Below the pieces are notes generated by a model. The model was not told the origin of the DNA and did no database searches. It saw nothing but the letters and a program-made list of their open reading frames with translations. Source: Pontimonas sp. (GTDB lineage: Bacteria > Actinomycetota > Actinomycetes > Actinomycetales > Microbacteriaceae). From it: a stretch of DNA of 9,205 nt. The position numbers and the translations under genes were made by a program. The stretch lies in contig JAIOWW010000041.1 of the NCBI GenBank assembly GCA_021741925.1, positions 1 through 9,205 on the forward strand, written 5' to 3'. The stretch's first letter is position 1. Each line of letters begins with the position of its first letter. This document shows positions 1-5,725 of this stretch, in pieces.

Positions 1-12
1 ACCGTCCTCATC

Positions 13-1296
13 ATGAGCGATGGTGTGCTCCCGGCCCCGCAGGTGATCAGCGTCTCGTGGCCTGCATCGAACGAGGCTCCCTGGATTCTCGCCCTCATCG
101 TCGTTGGCCTACTCACCATGGTTGCCGGTTTCTCCGCACTGATGTCGTCCTGGATTCACTGGCGTCGAACCAAAGGCCCGAGACGCCGCAAAACGAAGCG
201 ACCCAAGGCTCGAGCGCCCAAAAGGCGTCCCGTGAAGAGACCCTCATCAGTGCAACCGCGAGGTCGGCGAGTAGCTCGCTTTGTCGCGATTCCCGTTGCC
301 GGAGTCCTCGCGCTTGGAGCATGCTCTCCGAGCGCCCCAGCACCCAGTGAAGACCTTGATGCTTCGGTGAACACTCAAACCGTGGCGCCCTACCCCGCCG
401 TTACCGAGTTGCAGTTCTCCAAAATCATGTCCCGGGTTGCGGACCAGATTCGGCTTGCCGATGAAGAGCTTTCGGTGAACACTTTGGGTGCTCGAGTTGA
501 AGAACCAACGTTGACTGCTCGCCGGGCTGCCTACATTATTCAACGAGCCGATTCTGAGTCGGGGGTGCTCGTCCCGATTCCTGCGTCGCCCATTCGGCTC
601 GTCGTTCCCCAGCAAACGACGACGTGGCCGCGGAGCGTGTTCGGCATCATCCAGGATGAAGCCGACCTCGAGTCGCCATCGCTGGGTGTTGTGCTCAAGC
701 AGCTTGACCCGCGTTCGCCCTATGAGCTCACCTACGCCGTCGTCCTCAACCCCGAGGTTCAGCTCCCAGACCTACCCTCTGCATCGTTGGGTGCTCCCAA
801 ATTGTCGGCGGATAGCAAACTCACCCGAATTACTCCCCGCGAGGTGATCGAGCATTACGCTGATGTGCTCCGCAGCGGGCCAGCAAGCCCGTATTCCTCC
901 GAATTCGCTCTCGCCGCTGACCCGCTCTACGCGCAGGCAGGCCCCGACGCGGAAGCCTTGCGTCAGGAATCGTTTGGCGAGACCGTTGAAGTGACCTGGG
1001 AGTCACTCCCTGGGGAGAGTGAAGTGGTGGCTTTTTCCACCGCGGATTCGGGTGCCATCGTGATCGGCAGCATCATCGAACGCGAGCTTGTGGAACCCAT
1101 CCAATCGGGAGCCGCGGTTAACTCCAGCATCGCCGTGCGTGCCCTCACCTCGTTGTCGCAATCCACTGAAGGATTCGATGTTCAGTCCCAACTGCAAATA
1201 CTCTGGTACGTGCCCCCGGTGGGATCTCAGGACGCCATAAGGGTTCTCGGTTTCACCTACAGTCTTATCGGCGCCAAGGAGGTAGGCAGTGAGTGA
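13..1296 (+). CDS. Putative membrane-anchored/lipoprotein-like protein of unknown function (5' end uncertain, may extend upstream of window)
   Basis: I do not recognise the family. Residues about 24-47 form a hydrophobic membrane segment. Residues 51-88 are extremely rich in Lys/Arg and should face the cytoplasm. A second hydrophobic stretch (89-103) ends in L-G-A-C (Cys104), a good lipobox, followed by a Ser/Pro/Ala-rich linker and a soluble domain of about 300 residues that would lie outside the cell. The frame is open to the window edge, and the 12 nt before ATG 13 contain no Shine-Dalgarno, so the true start may lie upstream. An in-frame GTG at 232 preceded by AAAGG (221-225, 6-nt spacing) would instead give a textbook lipoprotein precursor whose lipidated Cys follows a 30-residue signal peptide; no stop separates it from the upstream frame. 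Third codon positions are G/C-rich throughout, so the whole frame looks coding. It overlaps the next gene by 8 nt, implying co-translation. Function unknown. Confidence 0.7.
   Translation: MSDGVLPAPQVISVSWPASNEAPWILALIVVGLLTMVAGFSALMSSWIHWRRTKGPRRRKTKRPKARAPKRRPVKRPSSVQPRGRRVARFVAIPVAGVLALGACSPSAPAPSEDLDASVNTQTVAPYPAVTELQFSKIMSRVADQIRLADEELSVNTLGARVEEPTLTARRAAYIIQRADSESGVLVPIPASPIRLVVPQQTTTWPRSVFGIIQDEADLESPSLGVVLKQLDPRSPYELTYAVVLNPEVQLPDLPSASLGAPKLSADSKLTRITPREVIEHYADVLRSGPASPYSSEFALAADPLYAQAGPDAEALRQESFGETVEVTWESLPGESEVVAFSTADSGAIVIGSIIERELVEPIQSGAAVNSSIAVRALTSLSQSTEGFDVQSQLQILWYVPPVGSQDAIRVLGFTYSLIGAKEVGSE
1276..1282 (+). promoter_or_regulatory. Strong Shine-Dalgarno fixing the YbbN-like start
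   Basis: AAGGAGG lies 6 nt before GTG 1289, inside the end of the upstream gene. It is a near-perfect anti-16S match and decides the GTG start even though this overlaps the upstream stop codon. Confidence 0.85.
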
Positions 1297-2197
1297 TCCG
1301 AAGCTTGGCCCCGCTCTCGCGGGTGCGGTTGACCTCTCCGGTCTGGTGAAGAAGAATCAGGCACCCCCACCAGGGGCCGGTTCCACCCCACAGAACCCCC
1401 TCGTTCGGGACGTCGATGACCGCAGCGTTGCGGCACTGGTGGAGCTCTCCAAGAGCGTTCCCGTCATCCTCGAGGTGTATGGCGGCGAGGTCACTCCAGT
1501 TCTCGGGCCCATTATTGAGAGCTACCAGGGTCGCTTTGTGTTGGGCACTGTGCGCGGAGAGTCAGCACCAGAGCTCGTCCGGGCTCTCCAAGTCGAGGGA
1601 ATTCCGACTGTTCTCGCGCTCATCGCCGGTCAACCCGTTCCACTGTTCAAGGGCATCCCCTCGGAACCGGAAGTGCGCGCGATTCTCGATCAAGTCCTCG
1701 GCTTTGCCCAAGAAAATGGGGTCACCGGTCAGGTCGACCCAGGCGTCGCTACCGAGCCAGACAGCGCGGAAGAGGAGCCGCCCTTGCCGCCCCTGCATCA
1801 AGAAGCCTTCGATGCTCTCTCGCGCAATGACCTGCCCGCAGCCAAGGCTGCGTACCAGAAGGCGCTTGCCCAAACACCCGCTGACGCTGATGCAGCGGCA
1901 GGTCTGGCGCAGGTTGAGCTCCTCGAACGGGTCTATGCGCTCGACGCTGACGCGACCAGGCGTGACGCTGCGGATCACCCGGAGAATGTGGACCACGCAC
2001 TCGCGGTGGCGGACCTAGACCTCTCTGGAGGCCACAGCGAGGATGCCTTTGCGAGACTGTTAGGGATATTTATGGGCGCCAGCGAGGATGACCGGGAGAG
2101 GATTCGTGAGCGCTTGCTCACCTATTTCACGATTGTGGGTCAGGCTGCGCCCGAAGTGAAGAAAGCGCGCACTCAGCTTGCGTCGTTGATGTTTTAG
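1289..2197 (+). CDS. Thioredoxin-fold/TPR protein, YbbN (CnoX)-like, lacking all cysteines
   Basis: A 302-residue protein built like YbbN: a leader (1-40), a thioredoxin-fold domain (about 41-140), an acidic Pro-rich linker (about 147-168) and a C-terminal TPR-like helical region (about 169-302). The thioredoxin fold is recognised from its core strand (VPVILEVY, 57-64), the G-I-P cis-proline motif (104-106) and the following T-V-L-A-L strand. The CxxC active site is absent, and there is no cysteine anywhere in the protein, so it cannot do thiol-disulfide chemistry. In E. coli, YbbN is a chaperone-linked holdase; a binding or co-chaperone role is inferred here. No signal peptide is seen, so it should be cytoplasmic. 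GTG 1289 is chosen because AAGGAGG precedes it by 6 nt. The 8-nt overlap with the upstream gene and the 6-nt gap to the cysteine desulfurase indicate one operon. The fold is clear; the cellular role is not established. Confidence 0.88.
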   Translation: MSDPKLGPALAGAVDLSGLVKKNQAPPPGAGSTPQNPLVRDVDDRSVAALVELSKSVPVILEVYGGEVTPVLGPIIESYQGRFVLGTVRGESAPELVRALQVEGIPTVLALIAGQPVPLFKGIPSEPEVRAILDQVLGFAQENGVTGQVDPGVATEPDSAEEEPPLPPLHQEAFDALSRNDLPAAKAAYQKALAQTPADADAAAGLAQVELLERVYALDADATRRDAADHPENVDHALAVADLDLSGGHSEDAFARLLGIFMGASEDDRERIRERLLTYFTIVGQAAPEVKKARTQLASLMF

Positions 2198-2203
2198 GTC
2201 GCG

Positions 2204-3379
2204 ATGGGCGTCTATCTCGACTATCAGGCGACAAGCCCCATGCCCGAATCAGTTCGGGAGGCCTACGTTGACGCGCTTGCGGGTGTGGGGAACCCCTCGT
2301 CCATCCACCAGGCTGGTCAGCGTCAGCGGGCCGTTCTGGAGGACGCCAAGGAGCGTATCGCTCGGATTCTGGGCTGCGAGCCCATCGAAATTATTCTGAC
2401 CTCTGGCGGCACCGAATCCATCAATACTGCTCTCAAGGGTGCTGTGTGGGCGTGGCAGGCAGAGCGTGGACCAGACGCACCGACCACGATCGTCTCCTCA
2501 CGTGCTGAACACCACGCCACCTTGGATGCCCTGGCGTGGTTGGAGTCCAGTGAGGGAACTGAGATCGCCTGGGTTCCCGTGGATGGCAACGCCGTGCTCG
2601 ATACCGATTCTCTGGAGGTCATCCTCGCTGATCACCCCGCGACCATGGTGACCACCCTTGTGGCGAATAACGAGGTCGGGTCACTCCAGCCCGTGGAAGA
2701 GATCGCCCGGGTGTCCCGGGAAGCCGGGGTGCTCGTCCACCTGGATGCGGTCGCAGCACTCGGATATGTCCCGGTGAATTTTTCCGAGCTCGGGGTCACC
2801 GCGATGAGTGTGTCCGCCCACAAAGTCGGCGGACCAGTCGGGGTGGGTGCTCTGGTGCTCTCCCGGCAAGCCCCTGAGCTCAGTGCTCTTGTTCACGGAG
2901 GTGACCAGCAGCGCGGTAGATCGGGAACCCTCGACACTGCCGGTGTTGTCGCCTTTGCGGCCGCGCTCGAGCTTCGCGAGCAGCTCCGTCGTGAGCACTC
3001 GGACAGGTTACGTTCGCTTCGGGATTCTCTGCGAACCCAGCTGAGTGCTGCTGTGCCAGAGATCGTGGTCCGGGGCTCTCTCGATTCCCGCCTGCCGGGA
3101 AACCTGCACATCACCGTCCCCGGGTGTGAGGGTGATGTGCTGCTCTACCTTCTGGACCAACACGGCATTCAGGTCTCCACGGGCTCGGCCTGTCAAGCCG
3201 GTGTTCCCCAGGCATCCCACGTCCTGATGGCGATGGGGCTGCCCGAAGGGGAGGCCAGGGGAGCGTTGCGCTTCAGTCTGGGATATCACACCAGTCCTCA
3301 GGACATTGACGCTGTCGTCTCGGTCTTCCCGGGAGTAGTGGAGCAGGCTCGCCAGGCCGGGATGGCTTCGGGTCACTAG
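2204..3379 (+). CDS. Cysteine desulfurase, NifS/IscS family (class V aminotransferase fold)
   Basis: A PLP enzyme that turns L-cysteine into alanine and leaves a persulfide on its active-site cysteine, feeding Fe-S cluster assembly and tRNA thiolation. Visible motifs are the N-terminal L-D-Y-Q-A-T, the PLP phosphate loop G-G-T-E-S (68-72), catalytic His103, N-N-E-V-G (155-159), PLP-contact Asp181, Schiff-base lysine S-A-H-K (Lys207), R-S-G-T (239-242) and the catalytic loop S-T-G-S-A-C with Cys330. The length (391 aa) is normal. Two oddities: the usual D-x-x-Q after the HxD strand reads D-A-V-A, so the Gln that contacts PLP (Gln183 of E. coli IscS) is Ala184; and the G-G-x-x-x-R loop before R-S-G-T is one residue shorter than in E. 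coli IscS. ATG 2204 sits 6 nt after the previous stop behind a weak AGG. mnmA follows, its likely sulfur acceptor; in Mycobacterium tuberculosis the equivalent pair is iscS-trmU. Confidence 0.95.
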   Translation: MGVYLDYQATSPMPESVREAYVDALAGVGNPSSIHQAGQRQRAVLEDAKERIARILGCEPIEIILTSGGTESINTALKGAVWAWQAERGPDAPTTIVSSRAEHHATLDALAWLESSEGTEIAWVPVDGNAVLDTDSLEVILADHPATMVTTLVANNEVGSLQPVEEIARVSREAGVLVHLDAVAALGYVPVNFSELGVTAMSVSAHKVGGPVGVGALVLSRQAPELSALVHGGDQQRGRSGTLDTAGVVAFAAALELREQLRREHSDRLRSLRDSLRTQLSAAVPEIVVRGSLDSRLPGNLHITVPGCEGDVLLYLLDQHGIQVSTGSACQAGVPQASHVLMAMGLPEGEARGALRFSLGYHTSPQDIDAVVSVFPGVVEQARQAGMASGH

Positions 3380-3416
3380 AGAAGGACCGACTGGGCGTCC
3401 TCGAAGAGCCAGTGCC

Positions 3417-3422
3417 TACACT
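3417..3422 (+). promoter_or_regulatory. Candidate -10 element for leaderless mnmA mRNA
   Basis: TACACT matches the actinobacterial TANNNT -10 pattern. It ends 7 nt before GTG 3430, so transcription would begin at or one base from the start codon. No convincing -35 is seen, and no Shine-Dalgarno lies at useful distance from this GTG. This supports mnmA starting at 3430, not at the in-frame GTG 3412, which would lie upstream of the hexamer. Confidence 0.5.
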
Positions 3423-3429
3423 GGTGGGC

Positions 3430-4578
3430 GTGAAAGTTTTGGCAGCGATGAGCGGTGGCGTGGATAGCGCTGTCGCTGCTGCGCGCGCTGTGGAGGCTGG
3501 TCACGAGGTCATCGGGGTCCACTTGGCACTGTCTCGCATGCCGGGGACCCTGCGCACCGGTTCGCGAGGGTGCTGCACCATTGAGGACTCGATGGATGCC
3601 AGGCGCGTTGCCGACATGTTGGGTATTCCGTTCTATGTCTGGGATTTCTCGGAGCGCTTCGCCCAGGACGTTGTCCAGGATTTCATTGACGAGTACACGG
3701 AGGGTCGCACCCCCAACCCCTGCATGCGCTGCAACCAACACATCAAGTTTGACGCCGTTCTGGAGCGCGGACTGGCACTGGGGTTTGACGCGATTGCGAC
3801 CGGACACTACGCCTCGGTTGTCGAGGGCCCGCACGGCAAAGAGCTCCACCGAGCAGCAACCTGGGCAAAAGACCAGTCCTATGTTTTGGGTGTTCTCACG
3901 ACAGAGCAGCTCGAGCACTGCTATTTCCCGCTTGCCACCACTCCGTCAAAGGATGAGGTCCGGGCTGAGGCGGCGAGCCGCGGCTTTGTTGTCGCCACCA
4001 AGCCCGACAGTCATGACATTTGTTTTATTCCCGACGGTGATACCAGGGGTTGGCTCGCCGAGCGGGTGGGTGAGAAGGATGGGCAGGTCCTGACCTCGGA
4101 GGGCGAGGTCGTGGGGTCGCATCAGGGAGCCCACGCCTACACCGTTGGTCAGAGGAAAGGGCTTCAGCTGGGGTATCCGGCAGCGGATGGCAAACCCCGC
4201 TATGTCTTGGAAGTAAGACCGAAAACGAATGAGGTCATCGTGGGGCCCAAAGAGGCGCTCGCGATTCGTGAGCTCGCTGGCTCCTCGATGAGTTTTGCTG
4301 GAGCCGATCCGGTGCGCTCCGGGCTTGCCGCTGATGCCAGTGGAGATCAGGGTTTTGGGTGTGGCTCTTTCGAGTGCCACGTTCAGGTGCGAGCTCATGC
4401 TGACCCGGTCCCTGCGATTGCGAGAGTGGAAGCGGGCGAGCTCATTGTGAGCCTCCATGAACCACTCCTGGGTGTGGCACCCGGGCAAAGCGCCGTGGTG
4501 TATGTCGGTACCCGGGTGCTGGGTCAGTGCACCATAGATCGCACCGTGAGTGCCCTTCAGGAGACTGCTCGTGTCTGA
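3430..4578 (+). CDS. mnmA: tRNA-specific 2-thiouridylase MnmA
   Basis: An ATP-dependent cytoplasmic enzyme that makes 2-thiouridine at wobble position 34 of Lys, Glu and Gln tRNAs, using sulfur ultimately from a cysteine desulfurase. Seen with a start at GTG 3430 (382 aa): the PP-loop S-G-G-V-D-S (8-13), the nucleophile motif T-P-N-P-C-M-R-C (Cys98), A-T-G-H-Y (123-127), the lysine/aspartate/glutamine motif K-D-Q-S-Y (147-151) and the second catalytic cysteine in D-I-C-F-I-P (Cys198). The C-terminal part carries the central domain Y-T-V-G-Q-R-K-G (237-244) and the beta-barrel. Both catalytic cysteines needed for persulfide transfer are present. In-frame GTGs at 3412 and 3424 would add 6 or 2 residues; 3430 is preferred because it gives the family-typical M-K-V-L-A-A-M-S-G-G terminus and suits the -10-like element just upstream. 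It overlaps dxr by 8 nt. Confidence 0.96.
   Translation: MKVLAAMSGGVDSAVAAARAVEAGHEVIGVHLALSRMPGTLRTGSRGCCTIEDSMDARRVADMLGIPFYVWDFSERFAQDVVQDFIDEYTEGRTPNPCMRCNQHIKFDAVLERGLALGFDAIATGHYASVVEGPHGKELHRAATWAKDQSYVLGVLTTEQLEHCYFPLATTPSKDEVRAEAASRGFVVATKPDSHDICFIPDGDTRGWLAERVGEKDGQVLTSEGEVVGSHQGAHAYTVGQRKGLQLGYPAADGKPRYVLEVRPKTNEVIVGPKEALAIRELAGSSMSFAGADPVRSGLAADASGDQGFGCGSFECHVQVRAHADPVPAIARVEAGELIVSLHEPLLGVAPGQSAVVYVGTRVLGQCTIDRTVSALQETARV
4559..4564 (+). promoter_or_regulatory. Shine-Dalgarno fixing the dxr start
   Basis: AGGAGA ends 6 nt before GTG 4571. It lies downstream of the alternative GTG 4550, so it can only serve the later start. Confidence 0.75.
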
Positions 4579-5680
4579 GGCCCCTCGCCGGAGCATCATC
4601 ATCTTGGGTTCGACTGGGTCAATCGGGACCCAAGCCCTTGAGGTTATCCACCGCAACCCCGATCGGTTTGACGTCGTCGGGTTGGCTGCGGGATCGAACC
4701 GAGACCGTGCATTTGCGCAGGCTGATGAGCTGGGACTTGATCACGATCGAGTCGTGTTTGGGGCCGAGGATGCGACCTCCCTCGTTCAGGAGGTGAGCTG
4801 TGACGTGGTGCTTAATGGCATCACCGGGTCCGTGGGATTGCTGCCCACGCTTGCCGCGCTGGAGAGCGGTGCCACCGTGGCTCTGGCGAACAAGGAGAGT
4901 CTGATTGTGGGCGGCGAACTGGTCTTGGGTGCCAAGGTTCGCCCCGACCAGATTGTCCCGGTGGATTCGGAGCACTCTGCATTGGCCCAAGCGTTGATGG
5001 CGGGAGCCCATTCCGAGGTGGCGAAGTTGATTGTGACGGCCAGTGGTGGACCGCTCCGAGGACGACAAGCTGACTCGTTGGCCAGCGTCACCCCGGCAGA
5101 AGCGCTCGCTCACCCCACGTGGGATATGGGACTCGTCGTGACTACCAACTCCGCCACGCTGGTGAACAAAGGGCTTGAGGTGATTGAGGCCCACCTTCTC
5201 TTCGACATTCCCTTTGACAACATTGAGGTGACTGTCCACCCACAATCGGTGGTGCATTCTTTGGTTGAGTTTCACGACGGTTCCACACTCGCTCAAGCGT
5301 CACCCCCTGACATGCGGGTTCCCATTGCCTGGGGGCTCTCCTGGCCGGATCGAGTCCCTGGTGTGATGCCAGGAATCGATTGGACACAGTCGCATACCTG
5401 GACCTTTGAGCCCCTCGACGAGGTCGCGTTTCCTGCTGTGTCGATGGCGAAAGCAGCGGGGCAGCGCGGGGGAACTTTCCCTGCGGTGTTCAATGCGGCG
5501 AATGAGCAGGCGGTCTATGCCTTCCATCGGGGTGAGATTTCCCTGCCCGCCATCATTGAGGTGATCTCCCACGCCTTGGATCATCATGAATCGGGCGAAA
5601 TGTCGCTCGAAGCAGTGCTCGACGCTGAGCGGGATGCTCGCGAGCGAGCTGACCGGTTCATCGCTTCACAGCGTTCCTAA
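4571..5680 (+). CDS. dxr: 1-deoxy-D-xylulose 5-phosphate reductoisomerase (Dxr/IspC)
   Basis: Converts 1-deoxy-D-xylulose 5-phosphate to 2-C-methyl-D-erythritol 4-phosphate with NADPH and a divalent metal, the committed MEP-pathway step in the cytoplasm and the target of fosmidomycin. Seen: the NADPH-binding G-S-T-G-S-I-G (13-19), L-A-N-K-E-S (105-110), the metal ligands V-D-S-E-H (Asp132, Glu134) and K-G-L-E (Glu203), the substrate-binding S-G-G-P-L-R (158-163), the flexible-loop H-P-T-W-D-M-G (181-187) and H-P-Q-S-V-V-H-S (223-230). The 369-residue length is slightly short but complete. GTG 4571 is chosen over GTG 4550 because AGGAGA sits 6 nt before it and because it puts the nucleotide-binding strand near the N-terminus, as is usual. 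GTG 4571 lies inside the mnmA stop region (8-nt overlap), implying translational coupling. rseP follows after 45 nt. Confidence 0.96.
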   Translation: MSEAPRRSIIILGSTGSIGTQALEVIHRNPDRFDVVGLAAGSNRDRAFAQADELGLDHDRVVFGAEDATSLVQEVSCDVVLNGITGSVGLLPTLAALESGATVALANKESLIVGGELVLGAKVRPDQIVPVDSEHSALAQALMAGAHSEVAKLIVTASGGPLRGRQADSLASVTPAEALAHPTWDMGLVVTTNSATLVNKGLEVIEAHLLFDIPFDNIEVTVHPQSVVHSLVEFHDGSTLAQASPPDMRVPIAWGLSWPDRVPGVMPGIDWTQSHTWTFEPLDEVAFPAVSMAKAAGQRGGTFPAVFNAANEQAVYAFHRGEISLPAIIEVISHALDHHESGEMSLEAVLDAERDARERADRFIASQRS

Positions 5681-5713
5681 AGCTTTCGTGGCTGCTGCGT
5701 CAGTGCGCTCCAA

Positions 5714-5719
5714 TAGAGT
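5714..5719 (+). promoter_or_regulatory. Candidate -10 element for leaderless rseP mRNA
   Basis: TAGAGT fits TANNNT and ends exactly 6 nt before GTG 5726, which places +1 on the G of the start codon. The 45-nt gap after dxr contains no Shine-Dalgarno before this GTG. No recognisable -35 is seen. Confidence 0.55.
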
Positions 5720-5725
5720 GTCCGC

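Noticed and set aside
57..350. Alternative + strand frame over the start of the first gene
   Set aside because: It lacks membrane or domain character, while the main frame has G/C-rich third positions and hydrophobic/basic segments typical of a real membrane protein.
3383..3401. Possible hairpin AGGAC...GTCCT between the cysteine desulfurase and mnmA, considered as a terminator
   Set aside because: The stem is 5 bp with a 9-nt loop and no T-tract, so it is too weak to call.
3376..3918. 180-codon - strand frame opposite the mnmA 5' half
   Set aside because: Shadow of mnmA; composition and residue order do not resemble a folded protein, and the + strand motifs are unambiguous.
4619..5296. 225-codon - strand frame opposite dxr
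   Set aside because: Shadow of dxr, with no motif, domain or supporting context.
5681..5725. Search for a small gene, RNA or terminator between dxr and rseP
   Set aside because: Only 45 nt, with nothing visible beyond the -10-like hexamer.
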